Shown: positions 36,636 through 44,868 of the stretch, one piece after another
Layout: every line of letters begins with the position of its first letter
Position numbering within the stretch: position 1 is the first letter of the stretch
NCBI GenBank assembly: GCA_029975915.1
Contig: JARKOC010000332.1
Location: 30,077 to 94,076 of the forward strand
Direction: 5' to 3'
DNA from: Bryobacteraceae bacterium
Lineage (GTDB): Bacteria; Acidobacteriota; Terriglobia; Bryobacterales; Bryobacteraceae
DNA: 64,000 nt
Notes under the pieces: generated by a model
Seen by the model: only the letters and a program-made list of their open reading frames with translations
What the model was told of the DNA's origin: nothing
Database searches by the model: none
Program-made: the position numbers and the translations under genes

Positions 36636-37090
36636 ACGCCCTGTTTGTCCTGCTGGCCGGCGCGCACGCCCGCCTCAAGAATTCGGTCGGCGACCCAGGT
36701 TGGCCGGTCGACGTAGGCCATCACCAAGCGTCCGGATTCGCTGGCTGTCTCGATGACTACGGTCCCGACACCCCAAAGGCGGTCCACCAGTGTCCTTTCA
36801 ACGCGCACGTTCTGGACTTTGGCGACATCGATCCGTTCCGTTGACGTGGCAATGAAGCCGGAATGGAAACTCAGGATCCGGCCCGAAAGCGTCAGACAGG
36901 TCCGGCGATGGTCGATCCACGCCAGCAACGGTGCGAGGAATGGGAACAGGCCGATGAGAACGAACCACCAGGCTAGATGCTCGCGGAAGACATAGTAGGC
37001 GTAACACGTGCCAAGCAGGAAAACAAACGCCGCTGCAAGGCCGAGCTGAGCCCTGCGCAGGCTGGGCCGGATGATTAGTTCTTCAGCCAC
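36632..37090 (-). CDS. Membrane protein with bacterial PH-like domain
   Basis: 152 residues. Two hydrophobic segments (LGLAAAFVFLLGTCYAYYVF; WWFVLIGLFPFLAPLLAW) precede a PH-like domain (LTLSGRILSFHSGFIA, TERIDVAKVQNVRVERTLVD, GTVVIETASESGRLVMAYV) like bPH2/YdbS-type proteins. Function unknown. First gene of the coupled PH-SDR-binding protein operon; the promoter lies in the 76-bp region shared with the divergent secreted protein at 37167. Confidence 0.82.
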   Translation of the reverse strand: MAEELIIRPSLRRAQLGLAAAFVFLLGTCYAYYVFREHLAWWFVLIGLFPFLAPLLAWIDHRRTCLTLSGRILSFHSGFIATSTERIDVAKVQNVRVERTLVDRLWGVGTVVIETASESGRLVMAYVDRPTWVADRILEAGVRAGQQDKQGV

Positions 37091-37166
37091 GGTCTACTCC
37101 AGTAGGGCCATTGTACTCCACGATCGAATTCACTACTCTCATTGGATGGAGGGTGTGCACAAAAAT

Positions 37167-38255
37167 ATGAGAACCATACTATTTGTCGCGGCGCTGGCCG
37201 TGCTTGTTCTGCCTGTACGCGCCGATTTCAGCTACGAGCAGGTTTCGCAGATGACCGGCGGCTCCATGTTGCGCATGATGAAGATGATCCCGGGCGGCGG
37301 TAAGGCCACCCAGCCGCAGACCAGCCAGATACTGCTCAAAGGCAACCGGATGGCCACGGTCACGCAGGACTCCATCAGTGTCATTGATCTCGACGCAGAG
37401 ACGATGACCGAAATCAACCTGAAGGAAAAGAAATACTCGGTTATTACATTCGCTGAGTTCAAGGAAGCCATGCAGGCCATGGCGAAGAGGATGTCGGGCC
37501 AGGGAACCGGAGGCGCGTCGATGGAATTCGACGTGAAGGTGGATGCCACGGGTCAGTCCAAGACGATCGAGGGCATGAATACGAAACAGTTCATCATGAC
37601 ACTCACTACGAAGATGCAGGACCCGAAATCCGGCCAGACCGTCAACATGGACATGGTTTCCGACATGTGGATGGCGCCGGCGATCCCTGGCTACGACCAG
37701 GTCCAGAAGTTCTATGTAAAGATGGCGGAAAAGATGGGCTGGGTCCCCGGGATGATGAATAACCCTATGATGATGGGCCAGCGCGGCTTCAGCGAAGGCA
37801 TGGCCAAGATGGTCAAGGAAGCGTCGAAGCTTGAAGGTGTCCCCATGCTCCAGATCACCACAATGCAGGGCATTGGCGGAATCCCCGGTGCAGGGCCAGG
37901 CGGTGAACCGGTGCAGATGCCAAACCTGGGCGAGGCCGCCTCCGAGAGTGCGCGGCGCACCGCTGAGAATGATGCGGCAACGCAAGCATCCCGGGCTTCC
38001 GGGGGCAGATTCGGCGGCTTGGCTGGAGCTGCCGCCGGCGGCATCATGGGCGGCTTCGGCCGGAGGAAAAAGGCCGCCGACCAACCGCCCGCGGAGCAGA
38101 CGCAAGCGCCGCAAGAGCCAGCCAAGCCGGCGCCGATGATGGAAGTCACCGTCCAGTCGCGGAACTTCAGCTCAGCGCCAGTTGATGGCTCGCGCTACGA
38201 GATCCCAGCGGGGTTCAAGCAAGTCGAGCACGAAATGAAGAAAGCTCTGAAATAG
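37167..38255 (+). CDS. Secreted DUF4412-like protein with low-complexity C-terminus
   Basis: 362 residues from ATG at 37167: signal MRTILFVAALAVLVLPVRA, then a beta-rich domain (ISVIDLDAETMTEINLKEKK; GMNTKQFIMTLTT) like DUF4412/LolA-type proteins. A Met-rich middle (MMKMIPGG, MMNNPMMMGQRG) and a Gly/Ala/Pro-rich region follow, with a last short beta segment (VDGSRYEIPAGFKQ) typical of acidobacterial copies. An earlier ATG at 37146 would lengthen the signal and is less likely. Role unknown; probably periplasmic, perhaps binding a lipophilic or metal ligand. Confidence 0.65.
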   Translation: MRTILFVAALAVLVLPVRADFSYEQVSQMTGGSMLRMMKMIPGGGKATQPQTSQILLKGNRMATVTQDSISVIDLDAETMTEINLKEKKYSVITFAEFKEAMQAMAKRMSGQGTGGASMEFDVKVDATGQSKTIEGMNTKQFIMTLTTKMQDPKSGQTVNMDMVSDMWMAPAIPGYDQVQKFYVKMAEKMGWVPGMMNNPMMMGQRGFSEGMAKMVKEASKLEGVPMLQITTMQGIGGIPGAGPGGEPVQMPNLGEAASESARRTAENDAATQASRASGGRFGGLAGAAAGGIMGGFGRRKKAADQPPAEQTQAPQEPAKPAPMMEVTVQSRNFSSAPVDGSRYEIPAGFKQVEHEMKKALK

Positions 38256-38309
38256 CCAACTTGGCCTGAAAAACCCGCTCCGGCCCCGCCAATCGCGGAG
38301 ATGAGGAAT

Positions 38310-38334
38310 GCGCCCCGCCTCAATTGCGGGGCGC
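38310..38334. terminator. Hairpin between convergent genes
   Basis: GCGCCCCGC, seven-base loop CTCAATT, GCGGGGCGC: a perfect 9-bp stem between the stops of the DUF4412-like gene and the lysozyme-like gene. No T-run on either side, so termination strength is uncertain; it may serve both strands. Confidence 0.5.
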
Positions 38335-38352
38335 CCCAGATCCAGCCTCGGA

Positions 38353-38847
38353 TTATTGGAAGACGCCTTCAGGGGCCAGTTGATGTGGCCCCAGTTGCGC
38401 CATCACGTATTTCACCCGCTTCCCGTACTCATTTTTCGGGTTGTAGGTTTTCAGTTTCTGGTCGAGCGTCTTGCCCTTGTAGAACTTGGACTCCGAAAGC
38501 CGTGAGGCGACGTGGTAGATACCATGCCGGTCTGTCTCAAACCCAACGTCGCAATTATCCCAACCGAACATATTGTTGTTCCGCGCTTCCTTGCCGCCAG
38601 TACTTTCGACCATGGAAAGCGACGGCAGCAAGCGCCAATCTAGTTGATGGCGGTCAGCCGCCAGAACGAAGTCCTCCGCATATCGATGGGCCGGGCAGTC
38701 TCTCTCAAGAAAGTACTGCCTGATTCGGATCAGCCTTGGGTCGGTGGAGACTGCCGGCTTGGCGGGCAGCGGATTCAAGTCCGCCTGGCCCGATACGGCC
38801 ACCAGTCCTGCCACCAGGACTAAGCCTTTCGAAATCAATCTGCTCAA
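38353..38847 (-). CDS. Lysozyme/glucosaminidase-like secreted protein
   Basis: 164 residues with signal MSRLISKGLVLVAGLVAVSG. The mature domain reads YAEDFVLAADRHQLDWRLLP, then SMVESTGGKEARNNNMFGWDN, with a Glu placed as in lysozyme-like or GH73-type muramidases, then a short C-terminal helix part (LDQKLKTYNPKNEYGKRVKY). It probably cleaves peptidoglycan. The TTG start has GAGGAG eight bases upstream. Its start overlaps the stop of a 71-codon upstream open frame (38844-39059, proline-rich, no recognised features), which may or may not be translated. Confidence 0.68.
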   Translation of the reverse strand: MSRLISKGLVLVAGLVAVSGQADLNPLPAKPAVSTDPRLIRIRQYFLERDCPAHRYAEDFVLAADRHQLDWRLLPSLSMVESTGGKEARNNNMFGWDNCDVGFETDRHGIYHVASRLSESKFYKGKTLDQKLKTYNPKNEYGKRVKYVMAQLGPHQLAPEGVFQ

Positions 38848-39238
38848 TCGTTCAGCTCCTCTGTTGGAAATATTAAATTCGTTTGTCTTGGCTCAATCGT
38901 TTTGCTTTTGGTGTCGCCGGGGTCCGGCGGGATTGGCTCGATGAACGAACCGGCCTGCGGGGCTAGTTCAGCGCCGCCTGCCTTTGAGACCGGCCGGGGG
39001 AGTGGCCGGATGGCGCCTGTGGGGCCATAAGCATTTATTAAGGATACCATAAGCGGCATAAATTGTTACGCCTGTAAGCCCTTGTGGATCAATGCCTTCA
39101 AACAGATACAATCAGGTCTGATTTTCGATTCGGGCCATTTTGCGGCGCTGACGGCTTGGATCATGGTTCTGGGCTACCGATTGTGATACCGTGATAGATT
39201 CTGGAGCCACGCACGCCCAAGCGTACTTAGGAGGTTGG
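38848..39238. other. Intergenic region upstream of the microcompartment genes
   Basis: About 390 bases between divergent genes. It contains the 71-codon minus-strand frame mentioned under the lysozyme-like gene and, on the plus strand, the leader of the shell protein gene ending in TAGGAGGT, a very strong ribosome site. No convincing sigma-70 promoter or riboswitch was found by eye. Confidence 0.45.
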
Positions 39239-39523
39239 ATGGAAGCCCTCGGAATGATCGAAACCAAAGGTCTCATCGGCGCGATTGAGGCGGCCGACGC
39301 TATGGTAAAGACCGCCAACGTCACACTGACCGGCCGTGAGTTTGTCGGCGCGGCCTATGTCATCGTCACTGTCCGCGGCGACGTCGGAGCAGTGAAAGCC
39401 GCTACCGACGCTGGCGCCGCAGCCGCCCGTCGAGTGGGTGAGTTGATCGCCGTTCACGTGATCCCCAACCCCGCCGACGAGATTGAAAAAGCCTTGCCAG
39501 GGGCCAAGAAGAACGAGAAGTAG
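39239..39523 (+). CDS. Bacterial microcompartment shell protein, BMC-H hexamer type
   Basis: 94 residues from ATG at 39239 (AGGAGG four bases upstream). It is a single BMC domain: [54 protein letters not shown] and [18 protein letters not shown]. These match PduA/EutM/CcmK-type proteins that tile the facets of protein organelles, and length is typical. It is 92 bases upstream of a CoA-acylating aldehyde dehydrogenase with encapsulation-type helices. No pentamer (BMC-P) or trimer (BMC-T) gene is in the window, so the rest of the shell must be elsewhere. Confidence 0.95.
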   Translation: MEALGMIETKGLIGAIEAADAMVKTANVTLTGREFVGAAYVIVTVRGDVGAVKAATDAGAAAARRVGELIAVHVIPNPADEIEKALPGAKKNEK

Positions 39524-39615
39524 GCTCCTCTCGAAGTGGCTTCTGCGCAGACGCGGGATGCCATGGCTGCCCTCGGCCGGAATGGAGCGCCGTGCGCAAG
39601 GGGAGATGATCAGAT

Positions 39616-41493
39616 ATGTTGCACGACCAGGATTTGGTCTCAGTCCAGGAGGTTCGCCAAAAGGTCGAGCTCGCCTGGCAAGCGTTTCAGGCCTACCAGA
39701 GCTACTCGCAATCGCAAGTTGACGCCATCGTTGAAGCGATGGGCGCGGCAGGCCGGGAGAATGCGCGGCGTCTGGCGGAGATGGCGGTCGAAGAGACCGG
39801 CATGGGCAACGTCGAGGATAAAGTCGCCAAGAACCTTCTGAACGCCGACCTTTTGGTCAGGCAGATTCGAGGCGTGAAGACGGTCGGTATCCTCCGTGAA
39901 CTTCAAAAGGAAAGGGTGATCGAAGTTGGTGTTGGGATGGGAGTTGTCGCCGCCATCCTGCCTACAACGAACCCAACTTCCACGGCGATCTACAAGAGTG
40001 TCATCTCTCTCAAATCGGGCAACTCTGTCGTTCTGAGCCCCCACCCCCGTGCCAAGAATTCGACCTGCACAACTGCCGCCATCCTGATCGAGGCCGCCCG
40101 CAAAGCCGGAGCGCCCGAGGGCATCATCCAGTGCATCAATAACCCGTCTTTGGATGGGACAACGACGCTGATGAAGCACCCGCGAACAGGCGTCATCCTG
40201 TCCACCGGCGGGGCTGGGATCGTCCGCGCGGCGTACTCCTCTGGCAAACCAGCCTTCGGAGTCGGGCCGGGCAACGTGCCAGTCCTGCTCGACACAACCT
40301 ACGATGTCGCCGATGCTGTCGCCAAAGTCGTAACCGGCAAGAAGTTCGATTACGGTACGGTCTGTTCGTCAGAGCAGGTGTTGGTTGCTGAGCGTTCACT
40401 GAGAGGCGCCGTCCTTGAAGAGCTCAAGAAACAGAAAGCGTTCATTTTGAGCGACGCCCAGCGGGCCGCCGTGGAGAAAACTCTGTTTACCAATGGCACA
40501 ACCGTTCGGGCGGAGTGTGTCGGCCAGTCGCCTCAGAAGATCGCCCACATGGCCGGCTTCGAGGTTCCCTCCGACATATCGATCCTGGCGGCTGAGATTG
40601 GGGGCGTGGGCAAGGAACATCCGCTTTCGGCGGAGAAACTGTCGCCCGTTCTCGCCGTGTTGTTCGTGGATTCGTTTGATGCCGGCGTGGATGCCTGCGA
40701 GAAGGTGCTGCGCTTCGGCGGGCTCGGACACACAACGGTGATTTATTCCAACGACGACGCCAATGTGCGCAAGTTTGGCTTGCGGATGCCGGCGTTCCGA
40801 GTTCTGGTGAACACCCCGTCGCCGCAGGGATCTACCGGCATCACCACCAGCCTGCTGCGTGGTATGACGCTCGGTTGCGGCGCCATGGCCGGCAACATTA
40901 CATCGGACAACGTCGGTCCGCTGCACCTGGTCAATATCAAGCGGATCGCCTCGGTGGTACGGACGGCGGAAGAGGCCTTCGCTGAGGACTCAGCTCCTGT
41001 TGCCGCCTCCGCTGGAGTGGACCGCGCCGCGTTGGTTTCGGCCGTCGAGAAGTACCTCGCCGCCAAGGGCGTGGCCGTCACAAGCCAGTCAGTCAGAGCG
41101 GCTGTGGCCCAAGCGCTGCCCGCCGCGCCGAAAGCCGCGCCGCCGGCTCCCCCGGCTTCAGCCGCGGTTTCGAGCGTCGTGGACCGTTTCCTGGCAAGAA
41201 AGCAGAAGCCGGCTGCCCCTCCGACTTGTGGTTGCACTCTGCCGCCGGCTCCGAAACTGGACGTGCCCGCTGCCGCGCTTCCTGTGCAAGCCCCCGCGCC
41301 AGCGCCGGAACCTGTGAAGAAAGCCGAAGTGCCCGCTCCGCAGATCACGATCGTGGACTTCGTCTGTGAAGCCGACGTGAGGACCGCGATCAGCCAAAAC
41401 AAGAAGATCTACATTGGCCCAAAGACGATCGTGACGCCGTCGGCGCGCGAACTGGCCGGCCGCGACGAGATTCTCGTCATGGCCCAACGCTAG
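39616..41493 (+). CDS. CoA-acylating aldehyde dehydrogenase (EutE/PduP type) with long microcompartment-targeting tail
   Basis: 625 residues, against about 460 for EutE. Residues 1-455 are the dehydrogenase: PTTNPTSTAIYKS (116-128), catalytic Cys250 in DYGTVCSSEQ, and RFGGLGHTTVIYS. It converts an aldehyde, CoA and NAD+ to acyl-CoA. Beyond it lie amphipathic helices of the encapsulation-peptide kind (VDRAALVSAVEKYLAAKGV at 468-486 and SSVVDRFLARKQ at 519-530) joined by Ala/Pro linkers. The terminal piece (578-625), FVCEADVRTAISQNKK through IVTPSARELAG, resembles the TPSAR motif region of EutT-like proteins. GGGGAG precedes the ATG by ten bases. It would sit in the lumen of a compartment built with the neighbouring shell protein. 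Confidence 0.93.
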   Translation: MLHDQDLVSVQEVRQKVELAWQAFQAYQSYSQSQVDAIVEAMGAAGRENARRLAEMAVEETGMGNVEDKVAKNLLNADLLVRQIRGVKTVGILRELQKERVIEVGVGMGVVAAILPTTNPTSTAIYKSVISLKSGNSVVLSPHPRAKNSTCTTAAILIEAARKAGAPEGIIQCINNPSLDGTTTLMKHPRTGVILSTGGAGIVRAAYSSGKPAFGVGPGNVPVLLDTTYDVADAVAKVVTGKKFDYGTVCSSEQVLVAERSLRGAVLEELKKQKAFILSDAQRAAVEKTLFTNGTTVRAECVGQSPQKIAHMAGFEVPSDISILAAEIGGVGKEHPLSAEKLSPVLAVLFVDSFDAGVDACEKVLRFGGLGHTTVIYSNDDANVRKFGLRMPAFRVLVNTPSPQGSTGITTSLLRGMTLGCGAMAGNITSDNVGPLHLVNIKRIASVVRTAEEAFAEDSAPVAASAGVDRAALVSAVEKYLAAKGVAVTSQSVRAAVAQALPAAPKAAPPAPPASAAVSSVVDRFLARKQKPAAPPTCGCTLPPAPKLDVPAAALPVQAPAPAPEPVKKAEVPAPQITIVDFVCEADVRTAISQNKKIYIGPKTIVTPSARELAGRDEILVMAQR

Positions 41494-41499
41494 AGGTTT

Positions 41500-41994
41500 A
41501 TGTCCCTGCGCCCTAATCTGAATACGCTTACGGAAGAGATCCAGAACTATCTGGAAGCCGAGCATTTCGTCGTCTTCCGCTGCCTGACACGCGCCGGCGA
41601 TGAACCGCCGATCATCTATTGGGACACTGAGCGCAACCCCGAGTTCAAGCCGTTCCTCGATTGCGCCCTTCAGCTTGGCATCAGGCTCATCCACCTGCAC
41701 GTCCGGGACTTCTCGTCCATGCACCGCGAAGAAGCGCTCGACCAATTGAGCGAATCCGAACTGGACCCCAAACGCCAGAAAGACATCAAGCGGCGGATCG
41801 AGGAATTGTCTATCTACGAGGGGCTGACCTGCGCTGTCGAGATGTCTTTCGACTTCGAGGGCCGCCTTTATCTGTACCAGGTCCACACCGACTGGTATGA
41901 GGAGTGGCAGGACTTGCTCGACGAGTTGGAAGACTTCATGCCCAATCTGGACGAGGGCCGGGAAGACTACGGCGGGTACTTCTCGAACAACTAG
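41500..41994 (+). CDS. Conserved hypothetical acidic protein
   Basis: 164 residues, acidic, with no signal peptide and no recognised domain. It has alternating helical and strand-like parts (LTEEIQNYLEAEHFVVFRCL; YEGLTCAVEMSFDFEGRLYL) and a strongly acidic end (LLDELEDFMPNLDEGREDYG). It starts six bases after the aldehyde dehydrogenase stop with AGAGGTTT as ribosome site, so it is in the same transcript. Its stop shares a base with the recJ GTG (TAGTG). The position between a microcompartment enzyme and recJ does not reveal a function. Confidence 0.8.
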   Translation: MSLRPNLNTLTEEIQNYLEAEHFVVFRCLTRAGDEPPIIYWDTERNPEFKPFLDCALQLGIRLIHLHVRDFSSMHREEALDQLSESELDPKRQKDIKRRIEELSIYEGLTCAVEMSFDFEGRLYLYQVHTDWYEEWQDLLDELEDFMPNLDEGREDYGGYFSNN

Positions 41995-43760
41995 TGCGCT
42001 GGAGTCTCCCACACACGCCGGAAGAGGAAGCCGTGAAACTGGCCTCCCGTTGCGGTCTGCAACTTCCGGCGGCGCGCGTGCTTTGGAGCCGTGGTATTCG
42101 TGAGCCGGGCGAGGTGGAACGCTTCATGCACCCGAAGCTTTCCGACCTGCACGATCCGTTCCTGCTGCGCGACATGGATCCGGCCGTCGAACGGATCCGC
42201 CGAGCCATAAAGGATCGGGAAAAGGTGCTGGTCTATGGCGATTACGACGTTGACGGCACGACGTCACTGGTTATTCTCGGCAAGATGCTTGAACTCGCCG
42301 GCCTGCCGCCGTCGCTCCATGTGCCCGATAGGCTCAAGGACGGATACGGCATCCAAGGTTGGGTGCTCGAACAGGCCAAACGCGACGGCGTAACGCTTCT
42401 CATCAGCGTCGATACCGGCATTCGAGCCAACTCCGCCGTCAGCCATGCCCGTGAACTCGGAATCGACGTGATCATCACTGACCACCATCTGCCCGATCAA
42501 CAACTGCCTCCAGCCACGGCCATATTGAATCCGAACCGGGCCGACTGTGCGTATCCCAACAAAAATCTCTGCGGCGCCGGGGTCACCTTCAAACTCATCC
42601 AGGCTTTGATGGAACGCGAAAATTGGGCGCCAGACCGCATCGTTCGTTACTGCGACTCGTTTCTCATTCTTGTGGCCATCGCGACTGTCGCCGATGTGGT
42701 GCCGCTCACGGGCGAGAACCGGATCATCGTGCAGCGAGGGCTGGCTGGTTTGTCGAAGACGCGCAACGCCGGCTTGCGTGCTCTGATCGAGGTTGCCGGG
42801 CTGGACCCGTCGCAGCCCATCTCGGCAACCGATGTCAGTTTTCGTATCGCGCCGCGGATCAACGCCGCAGGGCGGATGGACAACGCCAACGAGGTTTTGG
42901 AGCTATTCCTGACGCAGGACGAGCAGCGGGCCAAGACGATCGCCCTGCGGCTGGACGCGTTGAACGCCGAACGGCAGCGGACGTGCGAGAGCATCGCCAG
43001 CACTATTCTGGAGCGTTTCGCGGGCTCCCCGCCAGGACCGGACGACGCAGGACTGGTCTTCTTCGAGCCGGAATGGCACCGTGGCGTCGTCGGCATCGTC
43101 GCCAGCAGGGTCGCCGAGACCTTCCACCGGCCGGCACTAGTGTTGGGGCTGGACGAGGCGTCGGGATATGCGCAGGGCTCCGGGCGCTCGATCGCATCGT
43201 TCCATCTGCTGGAAGCGCTGGAAACGATGCCTGATCTGTTCGTCAGATTTGGCGGACACCGTCAGGCAGTGGGATTGACCTTGGAACGCGACCGGGTGGA
43301 AGAGTTGCGTCAACGTTTCAACGACTACGTCAGACGCAAACTGGGCGAGGATGGGCTGGAGCCGGAGCGGGTGTTGGATGCGGAGATCTCGCTCAATGAA
43401 CTAACGGATGCCGCGGTGAATGAAGTCCTCGCCTTGGCGCCGTTCGGTTTGGGCAACCGGACACCGGTTTTTCTGGCCCGTGGGGTGCGGCTCGCATCGC
43501 CGCCTGAAGGGTTCGGCAAGGACAAGGACCACCTGCGTCTGACATTCGACAGAAGTGACGCCCCCCCCATTCAAATGAAGGCGTGGCGATTCTCGTCGAG
43601 GGTGCCGGAGCTGCCTGTTGGCGCCCCGGTCGACGTGGCTTTAACTGTGGAGAGCGATTTGTACTCGGCGCAGCGGGGCGGACCGGGGTGGTCGGCGACA
43701 GTCCGGGACGTCCGGCCAGGGTCCGGAAATCACGACCAAACGAACTCTCTGGCGTGTTAG
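41994..43760 (+). CDS. recJ: Single-stranded-DNA-specific exonuclease RecJ
   Basis: 588 residues, normal RecJ length. DHH-family motifs: VYGDYDVDGTTS (motif I), VIITDHHLPD (DHH motif III), INAAGRMDNA, and the DHHA1 part GVVGIVASRVAE, GSGRSIASFHLLEAL and FGGHRQAVGLTLE. It degrades ssDNA 5' to 3' in recombination and mismatch repair. I use GTG at 41994, giving MRWSLPHTPEEEAV, which fits the usual RecJ start; the open frame reaches back to 41904 inside the previous gene. Its stop overlaps that of the convergent VOC gene. Confidence 0.95.
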   Translation: MRWSLPHTPEEEAVKLASRCGLQLPAARVLWSRGIREPGEVERFMHPKLSDLHDPFLLRDMDPAVERIRRAIKDREKVLVYGDYDVDGTTSLVILGKMLELAGLPPSLHVPDRLKDGYGIQGWVLEQAKRDGVTLLISVDTGIRANSAVSHARELGIDVIITDHHLPDQQLPPATAILNPNRADCAYPNKNLCGAGVTFKLIQALMERENWAPDRIVRYCDSFLILVAIATVADVVPLTGENRIIVQRGLAGLSKTRNAGLRALIEVAGLDPSQPISATDVSFRIAPRINAAGRMDNANEVLELFLTQDEQRAKTIALRLDALNAERQRTCESIASTILERFAGSPPGPDDAGLVFFEPEWHRGVVGIVASRVAETFHRPALVLGLDEASGYAQGSGRSIASFHLLEALETMPDLFVRFGGHRQAVGLTLERDRVEELRQRFNDYVRRKLGEDGLEPERVLDAEISLNELTDAAVNEVLALAPFGLGNRTPVFLARGVRLASPPEGFGKDKDHLRLTFDRSDAPPIQMKAWRFSSRVPELPVGAPVDVALTVESDLYSAQRGGPGWSATVRDVRPGSGNHDQTNSLAC

Positions 43761-44137
43761 GCCGGTTCGTAAAGCGCTGAAATAACGCCACTTGGGTCAG
43801 CGATGACGGCCATCGAGCCGGGTCCGCACTTCTCGGGCCGGCGGACGACTTTGCCGCCTGCGGCCTCGACCTCAGTGAGGGCGGATTCCAGATTAATGAC
43901 ATTAATATAGATTATCCAGACCGGCGGCAGGTGTTCGTTTGGTCCGCGGCGGTGGCAGACGCCGGCCACAGGCTCACCCGTCTTTGGATGGGTCATGCTG
44001 AAGTCGTCGTAGCCGCCCATGGGAACGGGTTGGGGAATCCAGCCGGCGACACGGGCGTAGAAATCGCGAAGAGGCGGTGCGTCATCAACGGTCAGGTCGA
44101 CCCAGGCGACCCGGCCAGGTTCGTTCATTTGGCTCAT
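43757..44137 (-). CDS. VOC (glyoxalase/bleomycin resistance) family protein
   Basis: 126 residues of the vicinal oxygen chelate fold: [20 protein letters not shown], a central [39 protein letters not shown] and a last strand [17 protein letters not shown]. Such single-domain proteins bind metals and small substrates in varied reactions; the specific one is not readable. It is convergent with recJ (stop codons overlap) and divergent from the universal stress gene. Confidence 0.88.
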   Translation of the reverse strand: MSQMNEPGRVAWVDLTVDDAPPLRDFYARVAGWIPQPVPMGGYDDFSMTHPKTGEPVAGVCHRRGPNEHLPPVWIIYINVINLESALTEVEAAGGKVVRRPEKCGPGSMAVIADPSGVISALYEPA

Positions 44138-44198
44138 GCAGGCTCCCTTCGATCGTCACGCTAGACGCGTCTTCGCATCTTCACATATGGAGGTTCCG

Positions 44199-44657
44199 AT
44201 GTCGAACTGTCCGTTTCAATCTGTCCTGTGTCCGGTCGATTTCAGCGAGTGCTCGGCCGACGCCCTGAAGGAGGCGGCCCGTCTGGCGGCGCTAGGGAGC
44301 GTGAGACTCGTTCTGTTGCACGCCATCCACATCGAAGTACCCGCCTATATGACCGAGGGCTCCGCCGCCGAGATCCAACGGCAGTTGGCCGTGGCGCGGC
44401 AGGAAGCGGCCAAGCACTTGAACGAATGGGCTGCGCCTCACATCCCGGCCACTGTCGCCACGGAGGTGTTGATCGACGAACGCCCGGCCGTGGACGCGAT
44501 CCACGCGGCAGCGGCCAAACTGCCCAAGCCCTGGATCGTCATGGGTACGCATGGGCGGACTGGCTTGCAACGTCTGCTGCTGGGCTCGGTGACCGAACGG
44601 ACGCTGCGTGAGTCCCGAGTGCCCGTTGTGACGATTCCTCCCGCCAATGCATCATAA
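44199..44657 (+). CDS. Universal stress protein (UspA family)
   Basis: 152 residues from ATG at 44199, preceded by [26 protein letters not shown] is the first strand and helix, and [20 protein letters not shown] is the G-2X-G-9X-G(S/T) ATP-binding motif of ATP-type Usp proteins, ending SRVPVVTI. Cytoplasmic stress-related protein. Ten bases after its stop begins a small membrane protein with a possible selenocysteine codon, probably co-transcribed. Confidence 0.93.
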   Translation: MSNCPFQSVLCPVDFSECSADALKEAARLAALGSVRLVLLHAIHIEVPAYMTEGSAAEIQRQLAVARQEAAKHLNEWAAPHIPATVATEVLIDERPAVDAIHAAAAKLPKPWIVMGTHGRTGLQRLLLGSVTERTLRESRVPVVTIPPANAS

Positions 44658-44667
44658 AAAGAGACGC

Positions 44668-44868
44668 ATGCCTGACTATCTCGTATTGCCGCTGGCCCTG
44701 GTCGCCTACATCCTCATCATGAAGTTCGTCCTGCCGCGGCTGGGCGTGCCCACTTGAATGGCTGACACCTGCGACGTCGGGTCCCGGCGTCCCCCCAGCG
44801 AAAAGACGATGGAGTTCAAGCGCGAGGCTAATGCGCCGGTGAAACCCGGACCGGAATCTTCACGCTGA
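44668..44868 (+). CDS. Small membrane protein, candidate selenoprotein with in-frame TGA (Sec) at codon 30
   Basis: ATG at 44668 opens 29 codons, MPDYLVLPLALVAYILIMKF then VLPRLGVPT: one membrane helix and a conserved-looking end, then TGA at 44755-44757. The same frame continues MADTCDVGSRRPP... to a second TGA at 44866-44868. With Sec at the first TGA the product would be 66 residues with a U-x4-C pair just outside the membrane helix, a plausible redox site. A bSECIS-like hairpin follows at the right distance (see 44773-44791). If TGA stops translation it is a 29-residue membrane peptide ending at 44757. The extension overlaps the convergent gene by 41 bases. Confidence 0.55.
44773..44791 (+). 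promoter_or_regulatory. bSECIS-like hairpin downstream of in-frame TGA
   Basis: GACGTCGG, loop GTC, CCGGCGTC: an 8-bp stem (one T-G wobble) with a three-base loop whose first base is G. There are 23 bases between the TGA and the apical loop. These features fit the published consensus for bacterial selenocysteine insertion elements (stem, small apical loop with a G in its first two positions, 16-37 bases after UGA). Confidence 0.5.

Noticed and set aside
38844..39059. 71-codon proline-rich frame ending at the lysozyme-like start
   Set aside because: The stop/start overlap is suggestive, but there is no motif, no signal and no clear ribosome site, so it is not listed as a gene.
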